From Nocardia yamanashiensis NBRC 100130 (GTDB lineage: Bacteria; Actinomycetota; Actinomycetes; Mycobacteriales; Mycobacteriaceae), in the NCBI RefSeq assembly GCF_001613325.1, contig NZ_BDCD01000036.1, positions 1-64,000 of the forward strand: a stretch of 64,000 bases of DNA, written 5' to 3'. Every line of letters begins with the position of its first letter. The stretch's first letter is position 1. The notes beneath the pieces were generated by a model that was not told the origin of the DNA, made no database searches, and worked only from the letters and a program-made list of their open reading frames with translations. Positions 24,613 to 32,473 of the stretch are shown here, one piece after another. The translations under genes were made by a program, and so were the position numbers.

Positions 24613-25718
24613 GACCTCGCCTGCCGCGCATCGCCGCGCTGCTCGCCCTGGCCCTGGCCGTGTGCGCGGCCGGTTACGCCCTGCTGCCCGCGCGGTCCGG
24701 CGGCGGGCAGCGCACCATCGTCGCCCAATTCGACAATGCCATCGGGCTGTATCGCGGCAATGCCGTGGCCGTGCTCGGCATGCCCGTCGGCACCGTCGAA
24801 CAGATCACCACCAAGGGCGATTACGTCGAAGTGGTGCTGAAAGTCGATGCGGGAGTGCAGATTCCCGACTCGGTGCAGGCCGTGACCGTCGGCACCTCCA
24901 TCCTGACCGAACGCCACGTCGAACTCACCCCGGCCTACACCGGCGGCCCGACCCTGGGCGACGGCGCGGTGCTCGGGCTGCGGCGCACCCGCACCCCGAT
25001 CGAATTCGACCGGGTGCTGCAAATGGTGGAGAAGCTGGGCGGTTCGCTGGGCGGCGACGGAAAGGGCGGCGGCCCGGTGGCCGATATTCTCGACTCGACC
25101 GCCACCCTGGCCGCGGGCAGCGGGCCGCAATTGCGCACCGCGCTCAGCGGGCTGGCCGACGCGCTGCGCACCGGCGCGGACGGCGGGCAGGCCACCGCGG
25201 AATCGCTGACCGCCATCGTCACCAATATGAGCGCACTGGTCGATGCCGCCGCCCGCAATCAGCAGGTGCTGGGCGACTTCGGTTCCGGCGTCCGGCAATT
25301 GAGCGATGTGCTGGCCGAGGAACAGCTCGGGCAGGGCAGCACCGGACGGCAGCTCAACGAGGTGCTGGCCGCGATCACCGCCCTGTTCACCGACCATCGC
25401 GACGAACTGCGCGCCACCGTGGCCAGCAGCGAAGCCTTCACCCGCGCGCTGGTCGACTACCGGCGGGAGCTGGCCGAGGTGTTCGATGTGGCCCCGCTCG
25501 CGGTGGACAACGTGCTCGGCGCCATCGACACCCGCAACGGGTACCTGCGGGTGGGCGGGCATTTCGACTCGGTGTTCTTCGACAGCTCCATGACCAAGGA
25601 GGTGTGCAACCTGCTGGGCTTGCGTCAGCTCGGCTGTGCCACCGGCACTTTCAGCGATATGGGCCCCGACTTCGGCATCACCTCGGTGCTGGGGGCCATG
25701 ACCAGGATGAACCGGTGA
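24609..25718 (+). CDS. mceD: Mce family protein D
   Basis: A 369-residue Mce subunit with an N-terminal hydrophobic anchor (IAALLALALAVCAAGYALLP), the Mce domain (TIVAQFDNAIGLYRGNAVAV, LGMPVGTVEQI) and the helical region. A glycine-rich spacer (GGSLGGDGKGGGPV) interrupts the helical part near residue 145. ATG 24609 overlaps the mceC stop, and its own stop overlaps the mceE start (GTGA). Confidence 0.91.
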   Translation: MRPRLPRIAALLALALAVCAAGYALLPARSGGGQRTIVAQFDNAIGLYRGNAVAVLGMPVGTVEQITTKGDYVEVVLKVDAGVQIPDSVQAVTVGTSILTERHVELTPAYTGGPTLGDGAVLGLRRTRTPIEFDRVLQMVEKLGGSLGGDGKGGGPVADILDSTATLAAGSGPQLRTALSGLADALRTGADGGQATAESLTAIVTNMSALVDAAARNQQVLGDFGSGVRQLSDVLAEEQLGQGSTGRQLNEVLAAITALFTDHRDELRATVASSEAFTRALVDYRRELAEVFDVAPLAVDNVLGAIDTRNGYLRVGGHFDSVFFDSSMTKEVCNLLGLRQLGCATGTFSDMGPDFGITSVLGAMTRMNR

Positions 25719-26809
25719 GCCGCCGGTTCGCCCCGGCCGTGCCGGCGGTGTGCGCGGCGCTGCTGAGCGGTTGCGCGGTCACCGTGGCGGATCTGCCGCT
25801 GCCCGCGCCCGGCGTCAGCGGGCCCAGCTACCACCTGACCGCGGTGTTCGGCAATGCGCTCAATCTGCCCGACCGCGCCAAGGTGCGCGTGGCCGGGGCC
25901 GATGTCGGCGAGGTGGAGTCCATGACCGCGCGCGACTACACGGCGGTGGTCTCGCTGCGCATCCTCGACAGCGTGCGGCTGCCGGCGGGCACCACGGCCG
26001 AATTGCGTTCGGCCACACCGCTGGGCGATATCTTCGTCTCCCTGGTGCCGCCCGCCGGCACCGCCGGCGCGGCGACGCTGCGCGACGGCGACACCATCCC
26101 GATCGGATCGACGGTCACCGCTGCCACCGTCGAGGAAGTGCTGTCGGCCACCACCCTGCTGGTCAACGGCGGCGTCATCCGCAATCTGACCCGGGTGCTC
26201 AACGGCATGGGCGAGGCCATGAACGACGGCGGCGACCGGCTCACCGCGCTCATCGGCCGCTCCCGGGACTTGTTGTCCACCATGGCCGCCCGCTCCGCGG
26301 ACCTGCGCGGGGTGCTCACCCGGACGGCGGCGCTGGCCGACGCCCTCGATGCCCGGCGCGATGCCATCGACGAAGTGCTCGCCTCGGCCGCACCGGCGTT
26401 GACGGTGATCGCGGAGAACACCGCGCAGATCGTGGACCTGGCCGACCGCATCTCGGCGGTGACCGCGCAGCTGGCGAAATTCCCGGCGCTGCAGGGCACC
26501 GACACCCGCGGCATCGTGCACGACATGAACGTGCTCGCCGGCGCGTTCAACGAATCCGCCGTCGATCCCCGGGTCACCATGGCCAATCTGCTGCGGGTGC
26601 TGCCGCCGACGCTGAAGTTCTTCAGCGCCAATGCCGCCCACGCCGATGTGGAATTGCGGCAGGTGGTGCTGGGACCGGTCGATGATCCCGCCCACCTGGC
26701 CGATCCGGCATTCCGGCTGCCCGAATCCGCGGACTGGGCCAATTTCGCGGGCTCGCTGGCGTTCGTGCTCACCCAGCTGGGCAATCGCGTGTATGGCGGT
26801 GGCCGATGA
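25715..26809 (+). CDS. mceE: Mce family lipoprotein E
   Basis: A 364-residue Mce subunit of the lipoprotein (Lpr) type. The N-terminus is a lipoprotein signal with the lipobox LLSGC at residues 15-19, so the mature protein starts at a lipidated cysteine. The Mce domain (HLTAVFGNALNLPDRAKVRV, AGADVGEVES) and long helices follow. In all mce operons the fifth gene has this lipobox, which supports the order assigned here. GTG 25715 overlaps the mceD stop by four bases. Confidence 0.93.
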   Translation: MSRRFAPAVPAVCAALLSGCAVTVADLPLPAPGVSGPSYHLTAVFGNALNLPDRAKVRVAGADVGEVESMTARDYTAVVSLRILDSVRLPAGTTAELRSATPLGDIFVSLVPPAGTAGAATLRDGDTIPIGSTVTAATVEEVLSATTLLVNGGVIRNLTRVLNGMGEAMNDGGDRLTALIGRSRDLLSTMAARSADLRGVLTRTAALADALDARRDAIDEVLASAAPALTVIAENTAQIVDLADRISAVTAQLAKFPALQGTDTRGIVHDMNVLAGAFNESAVDPRVTMANLLRVLPPTLKFFSANAAHADVELRQVVLGPVDDPAHLADPAFRLPESADWANFAGSLAFVLTQLGNRVYGGGR

Positions 26810-28080
26810 GCAGTCTCGAATCGCCCGCCCGCTGGCTGGTGCGCACCGCCGGGGTGGTGCGCAGTCATCGACTGCTGCTGTCCTCGCTCGCGCAGTTCGT
26901 GCTGGTCGCGGTGGCCGGTAGCTACATTCTGTTCGGGGCGCTGCGCACCGACCCGTTCGCGAGCCAGATGACCATCCGGGTGCGGTTGACCGAATCCGGC
27001 GGGCTGCTGGCCGGACAGGACGTCACGTTGCGCGGGGTGCCGATCGGCAAGGTCGCCTCGGTCGAGCTCACCGGCACCGGGGTGCTCGCCGTCGCGCGGG
27101 TGGACGCCGGTGCGCGAATTCCCCGGGACGGCACCGTGATCCGGGTGTCGGGCCTGTCCCCCGCCGGTGAGCAGTACCTGGAGTTCACGCCGTCGGGCAC
27201 TGCCGGGCCGCTGCTCGGCGACGGCAGCGAGGTCGCCGAGGACCGCACCTCGACCCCCGCGCCGCTGTGGCGGGTACTCGGCAATATCGACGGCGTGCTG
27301 GCCCAGACCGATCCGGCGAAACTGCGGGCCGTCGTGCAGGAGCTCGGCGTCGGGCCGGACGGGCCGGACAAGCTGCGCGATCTGCTGTCGGGTGCGGGCC
27401 TGCTCATGTCCACCCTCGACGGGGTGCTGCCGCAGACCATGACCCTGTTGCGCAGCAGCCGGCCGGTGTTCCAGATGATCGGCGCATCGGCGGACGGAAT
27501 CCGTTCGGCCACCGCGAATCTCACCGCCACGCTGAATGCCGTCGGCGCCCGGGACGGCGGGCTGAATCAGCTGCTGGACCTGGCGCCGGGCGCGTTGCGC
27601 ACCATGGACGCGATCATCGCCGACAACTCGCCCACCATGGTGGCGCTGCTCGGCAATCTCGCCACCGTGGCCCAGCTGTCGTATGTGCGGGTGCCCGCGC
27701 TCACCGAACTGCTGCGCAAGGACCGGGGGTCGGTGCTCGACGCGGCGGCCTCGATCATGCACGACGGGGGCGTGTGGGCGGTCGCCAATTTGTACTTCCG
27801 GCATTTCTGCGATTACGAGCATCCGCGCGATGTGCCATTCCAGCCGGACTATCCCGAACCGTATCTCTACACCTATTGCGCCCAGGACGATCCCGGCCAA
27901 CTGGTGCGCGGGGCCCGCAACGCGCCCCGGCCGCCCGGTGACGACACCGCCGGACCACCGGCCGGATACGACCCGATGCAGCGCACCGATCCGACGCCGA
28001 TCGGACCGCACACCATCCCCCTGCCCTACGGCGGGCCCACCATGCCGCCCGAATCCGAGCCGACGCGCCGGGGCAATTAG
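26806..28080 (+). CDS. mceF: Mce family protein F
   Basis: A 424-residue Mce subunit, sixth and last of the set. A membrane anchor (LLLSSLAQFVLVAVAGSYIL) lies near residues 29-48. The Mce domain (TIRVRLTESGGLLAGQDVTL, RGVPIGKVAS) and helical region are followed by a proline-rich C-terminal tail of about 60 residues. ATG 26806 overlaps the mceE stop. Completion of the six-gene set shows that this is a full importer, lacking only the shared ATPase. Confidence 0.93.
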   Translation: MSSLESPARWLVRTAGVVRSHRLLLSSLAQFVLVAVAGSYILFGALRTDPFASQMTIRVRLTESGGLLAGQDVTLRGVPIGKVASVELTGTGVLAVARVDAGARIPRDGTVIRVSGLSPAGEQYLEFTPSGTAGPLLGDGSEVAEDRTSTPAPLWRVLGNIDGVLAQTDPAKLRAVVQELGVGPDGPDKLRDLLSGAGLLMSTLDGVLPQTMTLLRSSRPVFQMIGASADGIRSATANLTATLNAVGARDGGLNQLLDLAPGALRTMDAIIADNSPTMVALLGNLATVAQLSYVRVPALTELLRKDRGSVLDAAASIMHDGGVWAVANLYFRHFCDYEHPRDVPFQPDYPEPYLYTYCAQDDPGQLVRGARNAPRPPGDDTAGPPAGYDPMQRTDPTPIGPHTIPLPYGGPTMPPESEPTRRGN

Positions 28081-28098
28081 TTTCCGCGAAGGAGTGCC

Positions 28099-28746
28099 AT
28101 GCCCGACACCACCGATGTCCTCGAGGTAGCGACCGAAGCCGAGGCCGAGCAGAAAACCGAAGAGCCCCAGCCGGATTCGCCTCCGGAAGCAGCGGAAGAG
28201 GCGAAGAGCGCGCCGCGCGAGCGGGGTGCGACGCCGATACGCAGGGTTGCCGGTGTGCTGCGATCCGCCCGCACCCGCCGGGCGCTGCCCATCGTCGCGG
28301 TGCTCCTGATCCTCGGATTGGCTTCCACTACCGGCTATTACGGCTGGCACTACCGTCAGGACCGAGCGGTCGACACGGCCGCTGCGGCCGCACTGCAGGC
28401 CGCCAACGCCTACGCCGTCACCCTGACCTCGGTCGACACCACGAAGCTGGATGCCGATTTCCAGGCCGTCCTGGACGGCTCCACTGGCGAATTCCGCGAC
28501 ACCTACACCAAATCCAGCGCCCAGCTGCGGCAGCTGCTGATCGACCACAAGGCGACCGGTTCCGGTGTGGTGCTGCAATCGGCGATCAAATCCGCCGCCG
28601 CCGACGAGGTCGTGGTGCTGCTGTTCGTCGATCAGACCGTCACGAACACCGAGATGCCCGATCCCCGCATCGACCGCAGCCGCATCGTCATGACCATGCG
28701 CCTGGTCGACGGGCACTGGAAGGCCGCCGAGGTCGACATCCCCTGA
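28099..28746 (+). CDS. Mce-associated membrane protein
   Basis: A 215-residue protein of the Mam/Mas type found after mce genes. It has an acidic, proline-rich cytoplasmic N-terminus (residues 1-45), a single membrane helix (LPIVAVLLILGLASTTGYYG, about 74-93), and an extracytoplasmic alpha+beta domain ending in RLVDGHWKAAEVDIP, which resembles the nuclear-transport-factor-2-like fold of this group. Such proteins stabilise or assist the Mce complex (family knowledge). GAAGGAG stands six bases before ATG 28099, and the gene follows mceF by 18 bases. Confidence 0.85.
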   Translation: MPDTTDVLEVATEAEAEQKTEEPQPDSPPEAAEEAKSAPRERGATPIRRVAGVLRSARTRRALPIVAVLLILGLASTTGYYGWHYRQDRAVDTAAAAALQAANAYAVTLTSVDTTKLDADFQAVLDGSTGEFRDTYTKSSAQLRQLLIDHKATGSGVVLQSAIKSAAADEVVVLLFVDQTVTNTEMPDPRIDRSRIVMTMRLVDGHWKAAEVDIP

Positions 28747-28777
28747 CGGCGCCCCCACCGGATCCGAGAGGTGAAAG

Positions 28778-29476
28778 ATGAACACAACCAAGCCCACCCG
28801 CACGCTCACCGCCGTACGCGACGACCTGATCATGCGATCCATGCTTGCCAAGGTCGGCGACGTGCCCGAAGGGGTGCTGCTGCCGGTGCTGCGCGTGGTC
28901 GCCGACGATCGCGCCGCCGTGGACGCCGGCTGGACTGCCGTCGCCGCCGGGCGCACCGGCAATCGGCTGCTGGAGGGACCGCGCTGGTCCTGGAAGCGGC
29001 GCTACGGGCAGTTCGTGCGCGAACTCGAATGGACCAGTACCGAATTGACCAGGATACTGCCCGCCGAGGAGGTCACCGACCTGGTCGCGGGCGCGGTATC
29101 GCTGCGGCTGCGGCGCTGGCTGCGCTATCTGCTGCCGGCGTTCGGCTCGGTCCGCTTGGTGCCGCGACGCCTGTACCCGGCGGTCATGGACGCCGGGGTG
29201 AGCGTGGCCACCTTCCTGGTCGGGCCCATCCACCGGGTCGGCGAGGAAGCCGACGGCACCCTCGTCTACGAGATCCCCGAATGCGCCATGCACACCTCGG
29301 TGTCCTCACCCCGGGCGCAGGTGAATTCGTGCCTGATGGGCTGTAAAGCCGCCTGCGAGCGCGTGTTCGACGCGCACTCGGCGATGCCGCTGGAGTTCGA
29401 TCCGCACCTGCCCGGCCTGTCCTGCACGCTGCGGGTGCATCCGGCCGCGTCCCTGCCCGCCACCACGACCGCCTGA
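28778..29476 (+). CDS. D27-like (DUF4033) protein, putative carotenoid isomerase
   Basis: A 232-residue protein with no membrane segment. The C-terminal third carries five cysteines: C169, C185, C189, C193 and C216. CLMGCKAAC matches the C-x3-C-K-x2-C core of plant DWARF27 beta-carotene isomerases. The spacing from C193 to C216 (22 residues) and the Pro of FDPHLPGLSC also agree with D27 (remembered motif MSPNFEDMSC). D27 is an iron-containing isomerase that converts all-trans to 9-cis beta-carotene ahead of cleavage oxygenases CCD7/CCD8 in strigolactone synthesis. Here the next gene, 32 bases on, encodes a carotenoid cleavage oxygenase, which strongly supports the reading. The N-terminal 150 residues are not recognised. 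Start ATG 28778 has GAGAGGTGAAAG upstream. Confidence 0.7.
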   Translation: MNTTKPTRTLTAVRDDLIMRSMLAKVGDVPEGVLLPVLRVVADDRAAVDAGWTAVAAGRTGNRLLEGPRWSWKRRYGQFVRELEWTSTELTRILPAEEVTDLVAGAVSLRLRRWLRYLLPAFGSVRLVPRRLYPAVMDAGVSVATFLVGPIHRVGEEADGTLVYEIPECAMHTSVSSPRAQVNSCLMGCKAACERVFDAHSAMPLEFDPHLPGLSCTLRVHPAASLPATTTA

Positions 29477-29508
29477 GCGGCGGCCCCGTCAAACCTTCAG
29501 GAGAGGCC

Positions 29509-30948
29509 ATGTCCGGTCCGGCCGACGCCCCCGCACGCCCACGCGACTACATTCCGCTCTACGACGAATTCGATTATCCGGTCCATGATTTCGACGGTGC
29601 GCTGCCGGAGGGCCTGCGCGGCACCATGTATCGCAACGGGCCCGGCAAGATGGAGGCCGGCGGGCAGCCGCTCGGCCATCTCTTCGACGGCGACGGCATG
29701 CTGTCCATGTACGCCATCGGGGACGGCGTACTGCACTTCCGCAATCGGTTCGTCCGCACCGAGCACTACCGCAAGTCCCTGACCGCGCACGGCGCGCCCT
29801 ATCGCGCACTGGGCACCATGCGCCCGGGCGGGCTGCTGACCAACGCGCTGCAATTCCCCGCGAATGTGGCCAATACCGGCGTCACCGTGCACGCGGGCAA
29901 GCTGCTCGCGCTGTGGGAAGGCGGGCGGCCCACCGAACTCGACCCCGACACCCTCGACACCCTCGGCGTGCACGACTTCGACGGCGGCCTGAGATGGATC
30001 GGCGCGTTCTCGGCACATCCCAAGTGGGACAACCGCACCGGTGATATGTACAACTTCGGCCTGGCCATGTTCCCGCGCCCCGGCCTGGCCTGCTATCGCG
30101 TGGACCGCACCGGGCGGCTGCACGAACTGGGCCGGCTGGATCTGCCGACGCCCATGTTCAATCACGATATGGGCCTGACCGACCGGCATCTGGTGTTCGT
30201 CATCCCGCCGCTGGTGTTCCCGCTGCGCAAGTTCCTGGGCGCGGGCCTGGCCTTGCGCAATTTCATCGAGGCCATCGACTACGACGCCCGGCGCGGCACC
30301 ATGATCGGCCTCGTGCCCCGTGACGGCGGCAAACCCCGCATCCTGCACACCGACGCGCTCATGCACCTGCACCTGGCCAACACCTACGAGGACGGCAGCG
30401 ACACCGTCGTCGAACTGCTGAACTACGAAGCCACCTGGGCAGAACTCAACGGCCAGCTCAGTAATGCGCAATCCGGCCTCACCGGCGCCAAACCTTACGG
30501 CGGGAAACTCATGCGCGTGCGAATCACCCCCACCGGCCGCGTGATTCACGAACCGGTCTCCGATCTGCAAGGCGACTTCCCCGCTTATCATCCGGCGTAC
30601 GCGAGCCGCCGCAATCGCTACGTCTACCTGGCGGCCGGCGCCGACGGCACCCCGCACCCGAGCGCGATCGCCAAGATCGACAACGACACCGGCAAGGAAT
30701 CCCTGCACCGGCTGCCCGAGGACACCGCCGCCCACGAACCCATCTTCGTGCCCCGCCCCGGCCCCGGCGCCGAGGACGACGGCTGGCTGCTCGTACTGAC
30801 CCAGCCGCGCTCGGGCGACCCCGCCTCCCTGCTCGTCCTCGACGCCCGCGACCTGTCGGCCGAACCGCTCTACCGCGGCCGCCTGCGCCACCACATGCCG
30901 CTGACCTTCCACGGCACCTTCACCCCGCGACTGGCGCAACCGGCGTGA
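29509..30948 (+). CDS. Carotenoid cleavage oxygenase family protein 2
   Basis: A 479-residue Fe(II) dioxygenase of the carotenoid cleavage family. Iron-binding histidines are in SAHPKWD, MFNHDMGLTDRHLVF, LMHLHLANTYED and the C-terminal TFHGTF. MYRNGPGKMEAGGQPLGHLF with DGDGM is the N-terminal signature. It differs from the first family member in this window (6030-7484) in its central and C-terminal parts, so the two probably act at different bonds or on different intermediates. ATG 29509 has AGGAGAGG just upstream. It is the last gene of the P450-Mce-D27-like operon. Confidence 0.93.
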   Translation: MSGPADAPARPRDYIPLYDEFDYPVHDFDGALPEGLRGTMYRNGPGKMEAGGQPLGHLFDGDGMLSMYAIGDGVLHFRNRFVRTEHYRKSLTAHGAPYRALGTMRPGGLLTNALQFPANVANTGVTVHAGKLLALWEGGRPTELDPDTLDTLGVHDFDGGLRWIGAFSAHPKWDNRTGDMYNFGLAMFPRPGLACYRVDRTGRLHELGRLDLPTPMFNHDMGLTDRHLVFVIPPLVFPLRKFLGAGLALRNFIEAIDYDARRGTMIGLVPRDGGKPRILHTDALMHLHLANTYEDGSDTVVELLNYEATWAELNGQLSNAQSGLTGAKPYGGKLMRVRITPTGRVIHEPVSDLQGDFPAYHPAYASRRNRYVYLAAGADGTPHPSAIAKIDNDTGKESLHRLPEDTAAHEPIFVPRPGPGAEDDGWLLVLTQPRSGDPASLLVLDARDLSAEPLYRGRLRHHMPLTFHGTFTPRLAQPA

Positions 30949-30961
30949 AGGCCGGTATCGG

Positions 30962-30978
30962 ACGTCGCTAACCGACGT
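30962..30978 (+). terminator. Hairpin after the Mce/carotenoid oxygenase operon
   Basis: ACGTCG, CTAAC, CGACGT form a perfect 6-bp stem with a five-base loop 14 bases after the oxygenase stop; flanking CCGG segments could extend it. There is no U-run. It could be a terminator or, because it lies only 18 bases before the next start codon, an operator of the PAS-ANTAR gene. Confidence 0.35.
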
Positions 30979-30996
30979 GCCGGGCATACTCGGGTG

Positions 30997-31650
30997 ATGG
31001 AGCTCAACGGACCGGTCAAGGACGCGGTCGAACAGGTGGTCGCCGCGGGTGTGCCCGAACAGGTCGGCAGTCTCCGCTTCTGGTTCGGCGAGCAGCGCTG
31101 GGAGTGGTCGGACGAGGTCGCGCGGCTGCACGGGTACGAGCCCGGGGAAGCCGAGCCGACCACGGAGTTGCTGCTGTCGCACAAGCATCCGGAGGACCGT
31201 GGACGGGTAGAGGCGGAGTTCGTTGCGTCGGTGCGCGACCACGGGCCGTTCTCGAGCCGGCATCGCATCGTCGACCGCGCCGGCGACGTGCACCACGTGA
31301 TCGTGGTGTCGCGGCCGATCACCGACGAGTCGGAGCAAGTGATCGGCACCGAGGGGTTCGTGGTGGATGTCTCCGACGTCCTCGCCGACCAGCACCGCCA
31401 GGCATTGAACGACACCCTGCCGGTGGTGATCGAACAGCGCGCGGTCATCGAGCAGGCCAAAGGGATGCTGATGCTGGTCTACTCGCTCTCCGAACAGCAG
31501 GCGTTCAGGGTCCTGCGCTGGCGTTCACAGGAAACCAATCTCAAATTGCGCGAAATCGCGACGCGCCTGGTCGAACGCGCGCACGAGCTGCCGATGACCG
31601 CGCAGTGCCGGAGCCGTTGCGATCATCTGCTGCTCACCTTGCATCTGTAG
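30997..31650 (+). CDS. PAS-ANTAR domain regulator
   Basis: A 217-residue protein. Residues 20-125 form a PAS_3-type sensor domain (FWFGEQRWEWSDEVARLHGY, HPEDRGRVEAEFVASVRDHG). Residues 140-205 form an ANTAR domain (VIEQRAVIEQAKGMLMLVYS, then the three-helix remainder). ANTAR domains bind tandem hairpins in nascent RNA and prevent termination. No histidine kinase is adjacent, so the PAS domain presumably senses a ligand or redox state directly. ATG 30997 was chosen over GTG 30994. It may control the neighbouring Mce locus or distant transcripts; nothing in the sequence decides. Confidence 0.88.
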   Translation: MELNGPVKDAVEQVVAAGVPEQVGSLRFWFGEQRWEWSDEVARLHGYEPGEAEPTTELLLSHKHPEDRGRVEAEFVASVRDHGPFSSRHRIVDRAGDVHHVIVVSRPITDESEQVIGTEGFVVDVSDVLADQHRQALNDTLPVVIEQRAVIEQAKGMLMLVYSLSEQQAFRVLRWRSQETNLKLREIATRLVERAHELPMTAQCRSRCDHLLLTLHL

Positions 31651-31675
31651 CGGCTCACCACCGATAACCGCGCTA

Positions 31676-32473
31676 TTACGCGATCGCGGCCCGCACCGCC
31701 CAGGACAGACAGCGGCGCAGCACGGTGCGGTACGCGGGCACGCCCCAGCTGCCTCGATCGGGTTCGCCGAGGTCCGGCACACCCAGATCCTGGAGATCGA
31801 AGCGGCCCCGGCAGTGGCCGAGGGTGAAATAGCAGACGGCGCCGGGGCCGTGTTCCTTCAGGTAGAGCACCGGGCGCGGTTCGTCGACGGTGGTGTGGCC
31901 GTCGGCGAATCCGGTGGACTCACCGACGAATCGGGTGTGCGCGAGCACCCGCAGTGGCGGCCGCAGCTCGCTGATGTAGAGCTCGTCGGTCACCTCGAAC
32001 GGTCCGATGCCTCGCACCAGCGGATGCTCCGGTTCGGTCGGGGTCACCGTGTACGGGGCGATCGGGGGGTGACCCAGGAACCGGCTGCCCAGCAGTTCGG
32101 TGACCTCGTCCGGGATCGGCGGCGTGCTGAAAAGGGTTGCGGCCGTTGGCGGATTGCGCACGACGGCGGCATTGGTGCCGTGCAGTGCGAGCCACCGGCC
32201 GCCGCGGGACAGGAACCTCGCCAGGGCCGCGCTCTGTGCCGCATCGGGCACCCGGTTGCAGGTATAGGTGATCAGAACGTCCGCGGCGTCGAGCGCGTCG
32301 GTCCGGGCGTAGTCCTCGAACACCCGGGTGCGCACCCGCTCGAAGGCCGCCAGTTCCGCGAGCAGACACCGTCGCGCGTAATCGAAGTCGTGCCACTGGC
32401 CGCCGCAGATCAGCACCGCCTCGATGCGGCGGGCGCCGTCCGGCTCAGAACTCGAAGCGATCGGTGAAGCCAC
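31676..32473 (-). CDS. ThuA-like domain protein
   Basis: A 265-residue protein of the ThuA (class I glutamine amidotransferase-like) fold. Its segments are VLICGGQWHDFDYARRCLLA, ADVLITYTCNRVPDAAQSAA, GGRWLALHGTNAAV and the C-terminal GPGAVCYFTLGHCRGRFD. ThuA-like proteins occur in sugar and secondary-metabolite contexts, and most have no defined reaction. GTG 32473 is the only start that includes the first beta strand; it overlaps the end of the SDR gene by 29 bases, so the pair is co-transcribed. Its role beside the SDR is unknown. Confidence 0.8.
   Translation of the reverse strand: MASPIASSSEPDGARRIEAVLICGGQWHDFDYARRCLLAELAAFERVRTRVFEDYARTDALDAADVLITYTCNRVPDAAQSAALARFLSRGGRWLALHGTNAAVVRNPPTAATLFSTPPIPDEVTELLGSRFLGHPPIAPYTVTPTEPEHPLVRGIGPFEVTDELYISELRPPLRVLAHTRFVGESTGFADGHTTVDEPRPVLYLKEHGPGAVCYFTLGHCRGRFDLQDLGVPDLGEPDRGSWGVPAYRTVLRRCLSWAVRAAIA

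Noticed and set aside
25936..28962. A 1008-codon open frame on the minus strand
   Set aside because: Antisense to mceE, mceF and the Mce-associated gene; low-complexity composition and no domain.
31651..31675. Possible terminator between the PAS-ANTAR and ThuA-like genes
   Set aside because: The convergent gap is only 25 bases and holds no convincing hairpin.
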